DNA of 12,617 nucleotides from Acidobacteriota bacterium (GTDB lineage: Bacteria; Acidobacteriota; Blastocatellia; RBC074). Location of the stretch: contig JAKEHZ010000016.1 of assembly GCA_022614735.1 (NCBI GenBank), positions 1 through 12,617 of the forward strand. The letters are read 5' to 3'. Shown here piece by piece: positions 1 to 6,884 of the stretch. A program made the position numbers and the translations under genes. Under the pieces are notes generated by a model that was not told the origin of the DNA, searched no databases, and saw nothing but the letters and a program-made list of their open reading frames with translations. How positions within the stretch are numbered: position 1 is the stretch's first letter; each line of letters begins with the position of its first letter.

Positions 1-100
1 AAGAGAGAAAACGGAACAAACGGAAATAACGGAACAAACGGAAAAATCCTAGAGAATTTCCGTTTGTTCCGTTATTTCCGTTTGTTCCGTTTTCTCTCTT
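1..100. repeat. 44-bp perfect inverted repeat built from 9-bp units
   Basis: Positions 1-44 and 57-100 are perfect reverse complements around a 12-nt loop (45-56). Each arm contains four degenerate 9-bp units of the form ACGGAACAA, ACGGAAATA, ACGGAACAA, ACGGAAAAA. The right arm begins at the last base of the glycosyltransferase stop codon (100-102, minus strand), so that transcript would enter a very long hairpin directly after its stop. It could act as a terminator or 3'-end stabiliser; any T-run on the minus strand would lie outside the window. The left arm touches the window edge, so the palindrome may be longer. Confidence 0.9.
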
Positions 101-1635
101 TATTGTTTGTAGAAGAGATAGATCACTTGATGCCTGGGACCGCCGTAGCCGAACCACGATCGGTCCAGAATGTATCCTTTCAACGTGAAAGATTGCGAAT
201 GCAATCGCGTGTAACCGGCTGCTTCAAAGTCACTCGCCTTCAATCCGAACCATTTCGGTCCAACTCTTTCATCCCAAACTGCCAGCGTTCCTGAAGGCGA
301 ATCTCGCAGCATCCTCAGGTCGGGTTCGCGGTTGCGCGTGAAGCTGGGATTTTCCCACGGATCACGGGCAAAGAGGATGCAAGAGTATGGTTCGCTCCAT
401 ATCAAACGGCTGATTGGTTGCGGATGAGATTGAAACCAGGAGTGAATTTCGCCGATCGCGCGCGCATCGCGCGACCACTCGGCCCCATCGGCGTAGACGA
501 AGTTGGTGTATGCGGAGATCGAGATGATGATTGAAGCAGAAGCAGTTCTAAAAACACGCGAAGTGTGCGAGAACCACCTCCCGGCCATCTCATTCCACCC
601 AACCAGAGTAATAATCGCCATTGCGGGTGAAATCGCAATCAGGTAGCGCGGATAACCGGCGGAACCAAGCAGGCCAAAAGCGCGCAGAATCGTATGGAGG
701 ACAAAGAAGAGCAGAAAAGATGAGGTGAGCGTGAATAGCTCGCGGCGTTTGAGCAAATAAAACAGACCGAATAAGAAGGGTAGCAGCAGAAACGGTCCGA
801 TAGCCTCAGGCACTCTGATTGGGAAAGCAAAGAGCCCTGCCGCTCCATATATCGTGCCGGTGACAGGCCAGTTAGAGGGCCAGTTGTGTTTGATGAATAG
901 TGGATCACCCGTGATGATCAAAGCCGTTAACCACCAGATGAATGCGCCGGAGGCAAGCAGGGGAAGACTGCGGATTGCGGATTGCGGATTGCGGATTGCG
1001 GATTGCGGACTGCGGATTGCAGACTGCAGATTGCAGACTGCGGATTGCAGACTGCGGGTTGCGGGTTGCGGATTGCGGACTGCGGGTTGCAGGTTGGGAG
1101 TTGCCTTTGAAGATTGACCAATTAATATCCAGACGGCCCACAAGATTCCCAGAAAAAATCCCTCAGGCCGAGCGAGGATCATCAACGATGCGACAAACAT
1201 TCCGGCTTTGAGATAACCGCGATGATGCAAGCGCAAGGCGATGACAAATGTGAGCGTGAAGATCGGCTCAGTCATATTGTCGGCGCTATAGAGAAAGAAC
1301 GAGGGTTGCAGCCAGAGTAATACAATGGCAAATGGCGCGCGTTTAATTCTCAAATCTTCGGCTAATCGCCACGTCTGCCACGCGATCGCCAGGCAGATTA
1401 AGACTGTAAAGAGCCGGGCCGCGCGATAGCTGATGAGAGCAGGGAATGAATAGAGGAAAGTAAAGAGCGGGCGTGACCATACGCCTACGAATAATTCGTG
1501 ATGTTTCCAGGCCCATTTGGCGAAGAGAAAATGCAGCCCCCCATCCTGCTGGCAACTATCGTCGAACAAAAACGCCATTGCCACACCTGCGAATGCGCAA
1601 ACGATTAGGAGGAGATAAAGCTGAAGATTGCGCAT
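100..1635 (-). CDS. Multi-pass membrane glycosyltransferase, GT-C/GT39-like
   Basis: This 511-residue protein is rich in hydrophobic segments and resembles GT-C glycosyltransferases (ArnT/PMT/DUF2029 type), which move sugars from polyprenyl-phosphate donors onto lipids or proteins at the outer face of the inner membrane. TM1 spans about residues 3-24 and is followed by the acidic pair D25-D26, where GT-C enzymes keep catalytic acids. Further GT-C-like motifs are NMTEP near 120, ARPEG near 155 and a Tyr-Pro-Arg-Tyr stretch near 328. The last ~110 residues look soluble. Residues ~180-223 are six heptapeptide repeats (AIRNPQS type) from a 7-bp DNA array, placed in a loop between membrane segments. 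I chose the ATG at 1635 because it overlaps the upstream TAA by one base (TAATG), indicating translational coupling, and TM1 follows at once; a start 15 codons further upstream is possible. Donor and acceptor are unknown. Confidence 0.8.
   Translation of the reverse strand: MRNLQLYLLLIVCAFAGVAMAFLFDDSCQQDGGLHFLFAKWAWKHHELFVGVWSRPLFTFLYSFPALISYRAARLFTVLICLAIAWQTWRLAEDLRIKRAPFAIVLLWLQPSFFLYSADNMTEPIFTLTFVIALRLHHRGYLKAGMFVASLMILARPEGFFLGILWAVWILIGQSSKATPNLQPAVRNPQPATRSLQSAVCNLQSAIRSPQSAIRNPQSAIRSLPLLASGAFIWWLTALIITGDPLFIKHNWPSNWPVTGTIYGAAGLFAFPIRVPEAIGPFLLLPFLFGLFYLLKRRELFTLTSSFLLFFVLHTILRAFGLLGSAGYPRYLIAISPAMAIITLVGWNEMAGRWFSHTSRVFRTASASIIISISAYTNFVYADGAEWSRDARAIGEIHSWFQSHPQPISRLIWSEPYSCILFARDPWENPSFTRNREPDLRMLRDSPSGTLAVWDERVGPKWFGLKASDFEAAGYTRLHSQSFTLKGYILDRSWFGYGGPRHQVIYLFYKQ
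966..1105. repeat. Heptanucleotide tandem array (about 20 units) inside a gene
   Basis: There are nineteen consecutive 7-bp units from 966 to 1098 and one degenerate unit to 1105. The plus-strand consensus is G(A/G)(C/T)TGC(G/A); the commonest unit, GATTGCG, occurs five times in a row at 973-1007. Since 7 is not a multiple of 3, each frame of the minus strand reads the same cyclic heptapeptide (A-I-R-N-P-Q-S and variants), with no stop in any frame. It resembles the short tandemly repeated repetitive (STRR) heptamers described in cyanobacteria, but I infer no relationship. Unit variants are interspersed, so the array is not freshly expanded throughout. Confidence 0.95.
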
Positions 1636-2108
1636 TACTCTTCGTTGTCTTCCTTGCTCATGCCAAAGTAACGGAGCCACCCATCCAAATCCCCGGCTTC
1701 GGGGGTAAGCTCATCCTCATCAGAAGCGACGTTAGAAATCTCATCGAGCATTCGCCGTAACTCTCCGGATCGCATCACTCGCACACCGCACACGCGCACG
1801 CGTGCAGCCAATTCTCTATCTGAGGTTACAACGGTCAGGCCTTTTCGATTTTTCTCAGCTTCGACCATTTCGACGATGCGGGAATCGGCGTCTGAGTTTT
1901 CCCTCGCATAAAATATTTTCACACCGCGATAGCTAGATCCATCGGGGAAACTTTTGTCAGGCACTCCATCGAAGATAACAATTATGTGCGCTTTTTTGAC
2001 TCGAATAAATCGGGCCAGCTCTTCGAGCAACCGGCGACGTGAACCTGGTTTGTCGCGATGCCATCCGACGCGTTGCCCAATCACATTGTTGCCGTCAATC
2101 AGGTACAT
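1635..2108 (-). CDS. YacP-like NYN domain protein (PIN-fold ribonuclease family)
   Basis: This 157-residue protein matches the NYN/YacP (DUF901) family, PIN-fold proteins related to metal-dependent RNases; B. subtilis Rae1/YacP is a ribosome-associated mRNA endonuclease. The N-terminus has the signature YLIDGNNVI with acidic D5. Further acidic positions fit a PIN metal site: IFDG (D47), NSDAD (D73/D75) and VTSDRE (D97). The C-terminus carries an acidic linker followed by the W-x-x-YFG motif (144-149) common at the end of YacP-like proteins. Length is typical of a single-domain member. The gene lies 44 bp after the response regulator, and its stop overlaps the glycosyltransferase start, so it is probably the middle gene of a three-gene operon. 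I see no good Shine-Dalgarno site, but the start is fixed by the IDGN motif lying at the usual distance. The family is clear; the RNA target is unknown. Confidence 0.88.
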   Translation of the reverse strand: MYLIDGNNVIGQRVGWHRDKPGSRRRLLEELARFIRVKKAHIIVIFDGVPDKSFPDGSSYRGVKIFYARENSDADSRIVEMVEAEKNRKGLTVVTSDRELAARVRVCGVRVMRSGELRRMLDEISNVASDEDELTPEAGDLDGWLRYFGMSKEDNEE

Positions 2109-2152
2109 CCGAGCGGAGCATGAGGGGGAACGAGTATTGATTTTTTGCTGGG

Positions 2153-2527
2153 CTATTCTCTGCCAAGCGCTGTATTTATCCCGCGTCGCATATTATCAAG
2201 TCCTGCTGCTTTATTGATGAAAGAGGTTTTGTCATCAGATGGGAATCCGGTCAGGCTTCGCGTGGTGCGGTCGGCGGTTGAGATGATAACAGGAGTGTCC
2301 TTGAGATGTTCGTCTTCACGTACGTGTTTGAGCACTTCGTAACCGTCCGCGTAAGGCATCATTACGTCCAGAATAATCAGGGCGAAATCCGTATCGCCTT
2401 TTAAAATCTCGATCGCCTGCCGGCCGTCTGCAGCCTCAACAACCGAGAGGTTTTCCTCCTCGGCCACGGCGCTCCAGAGAACCCGCGCATCGCGGTCATC
2501 ATCTGCGATCAGAACTTTTTCTGGCAT
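2153..2527 (-). CDS. Stand-alone response regulator receiver domain
   Basis: This 124-residue CheY-type receiver has no output domain. All canonical residues are present at the expected spacing: acidic cluster ADDD (D9-D11), phosphoacceptor D54 in LDVMMP, switch threonine T84 (+30) and K106 (+52). It is therefore expected to accept phosphate from a histidine kinase and act through protein contacts, as in chemotaxis, phosphorelays or diffusible adaptors. No kinase is visible in the window. A strong Shine-Dalgarno site, GAGGAGGG (plus 2533-2540), lies 5 nt before the ATG and supports the start. A perfect 16-bp hairpin lies 2 nt upstream of that site. The gene is the first of the probable operon with the NYN protein and glycosyltransferase, and is divergent from the GH13 gene. 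Confidence 0.93.
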   Translation of the reverse strand: MPEKVLIADDDRDARVLWSAVAEEENLSVVEAADGRQAIEILKGDTDFALIILDVMMPYADGYEVLKHVREDEHLKDTPVIISTADRTTRSLTGFPSDDKTSFINKAAGLDNMRRGINTALGRE

Positions 2528-2542
2528 TCAGACCCTCCTCTG

Positions 2543-2576
2543 CAACTACTGGGAGCGCTTGCGCTCCCAGTAGTTG
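2543..2576. repeat. 16-bp perfect palindrome in the response-regulator leader
   Basis: Arms 2543-2558 and 2561-2576 are perfect reverse complements separated by two bases, with a GC-rich inner part (GGGAGCGC / GCGCTCCC). On the minus strand it ends 2 nt before the GAGGAGGG ribosome binding site of the response regulator, so the leader RNA would carry a strong stem next to the ribosome landing site, able to affect initiation or mRNA stability. It lacks a T-run and both flanking genes run away from it, so it is not an ordinary terminator. The rest of the 2528-2755 divergent spacer shows no confident promoter; the best plus-strand candidate is a weak extended -10 (TGC-TAAACT, ending at 2716). 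Confidence 0.85.
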
Positions 2577-2755
2577 TCATCGTTTCATTGCGTCGCAAAG
2601 GGACATCTCCGACTCCTCGGAATTTTGTTTCGTATACCGCGAGCAATCTATCACGGCTTGTCTCTACCACCAAGAGAAGTCGTCTGATAGCAATTTGAAG
2701 GGCATGGTGCTAAACTGCGCGCGCGAGAAAACACCCCAACCGATGCGATAAACCT

Positions 2756-4702
2756 ATGAAATATCGCGCGCCTACAGCTCGTTCAGCAGGAACAGGAATA
2801 TCGTGCATTCTGGCCTTCCTCATACTAGCTCAATTTACTTCATCGCGTGCTGCGATTTCAGGCGCGCCCGAGGCGCTGAAAGTTGAACCCCCGAACTGGT
2901 GGGCAGGCCATTCGATAAACCCTGTCCGGCTTTTGATTCGCGGAAACAACCTTAAGGGCGCGCGCGTTGAGGCGACGAAACGTGGGATTAAAGTTGGAAA
3001 CATCAAAATCAATGAAAGCGGAACTTATCTTTTCATTGATGTGACGATTGATCATCGCGCTGCTGACGGCTCTTACCCGATCAGGATCACGACGACGAGC
3101 GGAAGCACACTGGCTCCTTTTGAAATCACCTCTCCGCTGCCAGGCGCCGGCAATTTTCTGGGTTTCAATCACGATGACGTGATTTATCTGATAATGCCGG
3201 ATCGTTTCGCCAACGGCGATCCGTCGAACGATGACCCCGCAGTGTCACATGGGTTACTCGACCGGAGTAAGGCTCGTTACTATCACGGGGGTGATTTGCA
3301 GGGTGTGATCAATCGCCTGCCTTATCTGCAGGACCTGGGCGTGACGGCGATCTGGCTCAATCCGATCTACGACAACAACAATCGTCTTAATGAGAGGGAA
3401 CGATACCCGGATGAGACGGACGGCCCGAAAAACCCGATCACGGATTATCACGGCTATGGGGCAATCGATTTTTACGCGGTAGATGAGCACTTCGGTGATC
3501 TCAAGAAGTTTCGTAAACTGGTCGAAGCGGCTCACTCCCTCGGCATCAAGGTTATTCAGGACCAGGTTGCTAACCACACCGGCCCATACCACATCTGGGT
3601 CAAATATCCACCAACGACCACCTGGTTCAACGGCACCGAAGCAAATCATCTTGCGAACAACTGGCAGACACATCTGCTGATGGACAAATACGCGACGGAT
3701 GAGCTCAAGCTGCCTGTGCTCAATGGATGGTTCATAGATATCCTGCCCGATTTGAATCAGGATGACCCTGAAGTCGCAAAATACATCATTCAGAATACTC
3801 TCTGGTGGATCGGAATGACTGGTCTCGATGCAATCCGGCAGGACACCCTGCCTTATGTACCGCGCAGTTTCTGGCGCGATTGGATGACGGCGATCAAACG
3901 CGAATACCCGAAAGTCAATATAGTTGGCGAAGCGCTCGACGGTTTGCCGGCGCAAGTGGCGTTTTTTCAAGGTGGCGTAACACGATTCGATAATATTGAT
4001 TCGAAGATTGACACCGAGTTCGATTACCCGCTCTTCTTCCCAACCCGGCGAGTCTTTGCCGAGGGCCAGTCGATGAGGCAGCTCTTAGACATCCTCAATC
4101 AGGATTATCTTTACCCGGCGCCTCAGAATCTGGTCACATTACTGGGTTCGCACGATGTGCAGCGTTTTATGAACGAACGAGGCGCGACGATTGAAGGTTT
4201 GAAGCTCGCCTACACATTTGTATTAACAGTGCGCGGCATCCCACAGCTTTATTACGGAGATGAGATCGCGATGCGCGGCGGCAATGATCCGGACAACCGC
4301 CGAGATTTCCCGGGCGGCTGGCCGCATGATCCGCGCAATGCTTTTGAACCATCCGGACGCACACCGGAAGAGAAAGAGGTTTTTGAGTATGTGAAAAGGG
4401 CATTGCGATTGCGAGCAGAGATCGAACCATTGCGCCGTGGCCGGATGATTCATCTAGATATTCAAGATCAGTCCTATGTTTTCGCGCGCATGACCGAGAG
4501 CAAGACAGTGATCGTTGCATTCAACAACAGCACACAGCCTGCTCAGATCGAGGCTGCAATTCCACCGAGCCTCAAACTTTCTAACGGTAGTATGCTCAGA
4601 AATCGTCTGGGTTCCGGCGCCGAAGTGAGAGTAATAAATGGCAAGATCAAATTCACAATGGCGCCGCGCGCGGCGGTGATTCTTGAAGTAATGGCTCAGT
4701 AA
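2756..4702 (+). CDS. Secreted GH13 cyclomaltodextrinase/neopullulanase-like alpha-glucanase
   Basis: This 648-residue GH13 enzyme probably hydrolyses cyclodextrins, pullulan or maltodextrins outside the cytoplasm. Residues 1-33 look like a signal peptide (basic start, hydrophobic core ILAFLILAQF). Residues ~38-125 match the cyclomaltodextrinase N-terminal beta-sandwich, with the hallmark VEPPNWWAG (43-51). The catalytic barrel spans ~140-520: region I DQVANH (269-274), nucleophile D363 in GLDAIRQD, acid/base E392 in VGEALD, and transition-state stabiliser D467 in GSHDVQRF. The C-terminal beta domain is ~560-648. The IRQD form of region II departs from the usual FRxD or WRxD but keeps Arg and Asp, so the enzyme should be active. 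No clear Shine-Dalgarno site precedes the ATG. The next gene is a decayed sugar transporter, the usual partner in maltodextrin loci. The final codons and stop lie inside a large palindrome. Exact substrate cannot be told from sequence. Confidence 0.92.
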   Translation: MKYRAPTARSAGTGISCILAFLILAQFTSSRAAISGAPEALKVEPPNWWAGHSINPVRLLIRGNNLKGARVEATKRGIKVGNIKINESGTYLFIDVTIDHRAADGSYPIRITTTSGSTLAPFEITSPLPGAGNFLGFNHDDVIYLIMPDRFANGDPSNDDPAVSHGLLDRSKARYYHGGDLQGVINRLPYLQDLGVTAIWLNPIYDNNNRLNERERYPDETDGPKNPITDYHGYGAIDFYAVDEHFGDLKKFRKLVEAAHSLGIKVIQDQVANHTGPYHIWVKYPPTTTWFNGTEANHLANNWQTHLLMDKYATDELKLPVLNGWFIDILPDLNQDDPEVAKYIIQNTLWWIGMTGLDAIRQDTLPYVPRSFWRDWMTAIKREYPKVNIVGEALDGLPAQVAFFQGGVTRFDNIDSKIDTEFDYPLFFPTRRVFAEGQSMRQLLDILNQDYLYPAPQNLVTLLGSHDVQRFMNERGATIEGLKLAYTFVLTVRGIPQLYYGDEIAMRGGNDPDNRRDFPGGWPHDPRNAFEPSGRTPEEKEVFEYVKRALRLRAEIEPLRRGRMIHLDIQDQSYVFARMTESKTVIVAFNNSTQPAQIEAAIPPSLKLSNGSMLRNRLGSGAEVRVINGKIKFTMAPRAAVILEVMAQ

Positions 4703-4820
4703 ATGGTGACAATTCACCACGGATTGACACGGATGCGACGGATGAGCGCGGATTAAATCCGTGAAAATCCGTCGCATCCGTGTCAATCCGTGGTGAATTG
4801 TCACCGTTTACTGAGCCATT
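4690..4820. repeat. 54-bp near-perfect palindrome including the GH13 stop codon
   Basis: Arms 4690-4743 and 4767-4820 are reverse complements with a single difference (T4704 against G4806, a U-G wobble in the plus transcript). The 23-nt centre (4744-4766) holds a smaller palindrome, CGGATTAAATCCG. The arms contain loosely periodic CGGAT boxes spaced 9-10 bp apart. The left arm takes in the last 10 bases of the GH13 coding sequence and its TAA; the right arm therefore carries an inverted copy of those codons. It would form a very stable hairpin at the 3' end of the GH13 mRNA and separates it from the transporter remnant. No T-run follows, so it is not a canonical intrinsic terminator. Confidence 0.93.
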
Positions 4821-4855
4821 AGTCCTTGAAAAAAATTTATCGTTTCTGAAATCCT

Positions 4856-5397
4856 ATGAACAAACCACGACTGGGTTTCTGGCAAATCTGGAATATGAGC
4901 TTCGGTTTCCTCGGCATTCAGTTTGGCTGGGGCCTGCAGATGGCCAATATCAGTCCGATGCAGTCTCTTTCATCTTACCCAGGATAGCTGCAAGTACCAG
5001 CCGGAAGTTCGTTCATACAATCGCGCTTCTGTGCGGGGCTACGGGTTTAATTTCGGTCTGGTTTATTCACGATAAGTATATGTTGTTGCTGACGATGGTT
5101 GGAGTTGGTATCGCTTGGGCCTCGATTCTCTCGATGCCTTACGCGATGCTTTCAGGGGCATTGCCACCGGAGCGGATGGGAGTTTATATGGGCATTTTTA
5201 ATTTCTTCATCGTCTTACCGGAGATCATCGCGGCTTTGACTTTCAAGCCTATAGTCAAGTATGTCTTCAACAACAGCGAAGTGGCAGTGGTGGTGATGGG
5301 TGGGGTATTATTAGCTATTGCCGCTTTACTCACTCAATTTGTCCGCGACGTTGGATATGAAAAAACTATAAGGGAGGTAGCTCCGGTGACGGTTTAA
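4856..5397 (+). pseudogene. Remnant of an SLC45-type MFS sugar transporter (internal deletion and frameshift)
   Basis: Two frames together rebuild parts of one protein. From ATG 4856 the first frame reads MNKPRLGFWQIWNMSFGFLG and continues with an FGWGLQMANIS motif, the characteristic N-terminus of SLC45-like sucrose/maltose transporters of the major facilitator superfamily, then stops at TAG 4985-4987 after 43 codons. A second frame, open to 5397, carries the matching C-terminal part from about 4963 (SRKFVHTIALLCG, then GVGIAWASILSMPYA, GVYMGIFNFFIVLPE, and a last hydrophobic segment). Such transporters are usually 440-500 residues; about 180 codons remain, so roughly 250-300 codons from the middle are missing. 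The 205-codon reading frame from 4780 begins inside the palindrome and is not a natural gene start. The intact form would have imported maltodextrin or disaccharide products of the preceding GH13 enzyme. An assembly error is the main alternative. Confidence 0.82.
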
Positions 5398-5448
5398 TTT
5401 CCGTGATATGATTGATGCAGGCGTTTCGATAAATTGGATAATAGATTC

Positions 5449-6819
5449 ATGGATCTCAAAGCAGTTCAGAAGTCATTCATTGTTTTCCTCACAGTTTTCG
5501 GGGTAGTTTTCAGTTGCACTCTATCAACCTCGACGACGAGCGCACAGGATGATCCGAACGCGCAGTACATCACTATTATCTCCGGCGATCTTTCAAATGA
5601 GCCGCGCGAGATAGAGGTTCCGGTCGAGGTAGGCGTCTTTCGTTTGCAGCTCTCCGTGCAGTTCAATGGCGAACTGAATCTGGCAGTCATTACACCGACG
5701 GGGAAACCTCTTGTTCTGAGTGAACCGAACATCAATGTCATTGAGACTAAAGAGAGGCGCCTGATTTCTATGTGGGATCCACGACCGGGCAAATGGAAGT
5801 TGCGGATTTCAGGATCGGGCAGATTTACGGCCGCGGCAACGGCGCAGGGTGAGCTTTATGTATGTTGCCTCCAGTTCTACGGTCGCAATGGCATTTATAT
5901 GCTGGATAGGTTTCAACCTGCCCGCGGTTCACGGCAACAGGCGCAAGTCTTCGCCTCAGGTTTCAACCTTCACACTATCGAGTTCAATCTGATAACCGAG
6001 CAAGGTGGGCTGATAGCTCCACTTAAATTCCGTCAAAGTGAATATTCCAACCCATCGAGTTTTACGCTCTTTGTCGAGACGCCGGAGCAGCCTTTTCGGG
6101 TGCTTGCACGAGGTCGTGATACGAACGGCAAGGGGTTTCAGCGTGTCTTTCACTGGCTTATCCGGCCGAATACTACCGATACTTCAAACGCACAGGGTGA
6201 AAATCCTCCGGTGGTGACCTCAAACAATCAGGCGTTACAGGAGTTGAACAAAGATGCGAATGAAGGCGAACAGAAGATCATTCGCGCCCAGGTCGTGAAA
6301 TGGTCTGATGAGACATTGTTCTCGGAGAAGGGAAATCCTATCGGGGTCCGTTTAAAGTATTCGATGCGGTTCCCCGTCGAGGGCTCTTACTCTCCTGCTC
6401 CTCAACTTTACCCTGAGCGCGTTGGAAGCGCGTACACAGAGTCGCTCACAATGCGTATTTACAATGGCACCATCGAGCCGTTGCCTCTGGCCGTTCAAAG
6501 TCAGGGCCAGCTGATCATTGGTGTGCGCGCCACATTCAAACCTCAGGTCATCTACAGTTTTACCGTTGATCTGATTCCGAACTACGCAATCTACAATGAA
6601 CAGAAGAAAAGCTTCTGTCTCCAAACGAAGCTTTTCGGTCAGCAGGGCATTCGGGAGCGATTCGCGCGAGAGGTGATGACCGAATTGAAAGTGAGGTTCC
6701 GGCTTTCAATTACAGGTACTGATATTGATGGCCGGCTGCCGGCGCTGACGGAAAATACTTATATGCCGGCTGTCTGGTTTCAGGGGTTTCTGAGAGAAGG
6801 GATTACGGATTGCCAATAA
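5449..6819 (+). CDS. Exported protein of unknown function with N-terminal beta-sandwich-like region
   Basis: I do not recognise this 456-residue protein. Residues 1-33 form a signal peptide (KAVQKS, hydrophobic FIVFLTVFGVVF, then polar residues), probably cut after TTSAQ or nearby. C23 follows VFS, a poor lipobox, so lipoprotein anchoring is doubtful. Residues ~38-140 have the look of an Ig- or pre-peptidase-like beta-sandwich, ending in DPRPGKWKLRISGSGRF, which resembles the Pro-Gly-x-W segment after VWA domains in hemicentin-like proteins. The C-terminal half (~280-456) is beta-rich with few recognisable motifs. The ATG at 5449 is preferred over an in-frame TTG at 5434. No Shine-Dalgarno site is visible; a -10-like GATAAT (5437-5442) just upstream would start transcription almost at the ATG. 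The gene is convergent with the amidohydrolase, and its stop lies inside a palindrome. Confidence 0.7.
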   Translation: MDLKAVQKSFIVFLTVFGVVFSCTLSTSTTSAQDDPNAQYITIISGDLSNEPREIEVPVEVGVFRLQLSVQFNGELNLAVITPTGKPLVLSEPNINVIETKERRLISMWDPRPGKWKLRISGSGRFTAAATAQGELYVCCLQFYGRNGIYMLDRFQPARGSRQQAQVFASGFNLHTIEFNLITEQGGLIAPLKFRQSEYSNPSSFTLFVETPEQPFRVLARGRDTNGKGFQRVFHWLIRPNTTDTSNAQGENPPVVTSNNQALQELNKDANEGEQKIIRAQVVKWSDETLFSEKGNPIGVRLKYSMRFPVEGSYSPAPQLYPERVGSAYTESLTMRIYNGTIEPLPLAVQSQGQLIIGVRATFKPQVIYSFTVDLIPNYAIYNEQKKSFCLQTKLFGQQGIRERFAREVMTELKVRFRLSITGTDIDGRLPALTENTYMPAVWFQGFLREGITDCQ

Positions 6820-6884
6820 TCAGTTCGCAGTTCGCAGTTCTCAGTTACTGCGAACCGCATACTGCGAACTTCGAACTGATTATT
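6815..6884. repeat. Heptamer-based palindrome containing both convergent stop codons
   Basis: Arms 6815-6838 and 6861-6884 are reverse complements with one mismatch (C6828 against T6871), around a 22-nt centre that has its own small CAGT/ACTG stem. Four plus-strand 7-bp units of CAGTTCG type (6821-6848) face four units of TGCGAAC type (6849-6876). The left arm includes the TAA of the exported protein (6817-6819); the right arm includes the TAA of the opposite-strand amidohydrolase (6880-6882). The symmetry means both genes end in the same bases. It could act as a shared bidirectional terminator or mRNA 3'-end stem, though T-runs are absent. Confidence 0.92.

Noticed and set aside
64..294. 76-codon plus-strand reading frame at the left edge
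   Set aside because: Its start lies in the palindrome arm and the rest is antisense to the glycosyltransferase C-terminus.
966..1105. CRISPR array
   Set aside because: Units are contiguous 7-mers with no spacers, and no cas genes are nearby.
942..1211. Plus-strand and alternative minus-strand reading frames through the heptamer array as extra genes
   Set aside because: A stop-free 7-bp repeat keeps every frame open; these frames have no homologous flanks and overlap the glycosyltransferase.
3254..3970. 238-codon minus-strand reading frame
   Set aside because: It is antisense to the GH13 catalytic barrel, whose motifs are complete; its translation shows no family motif.
4690..4820. Mobile element or MITE insertion
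   Set aside because: The symmetry includes the host gene's own last codons, no target-site duplication is visible and no transposase is near.
4780..5397. A 205-residue intact membrane protein starting at 4780
   Set aside because: Its first ~60 codons read palindrome sequence and the wrong frame of the SLC45 N-terminus; only the C-terminal part matches a transporter, so it is a relic.
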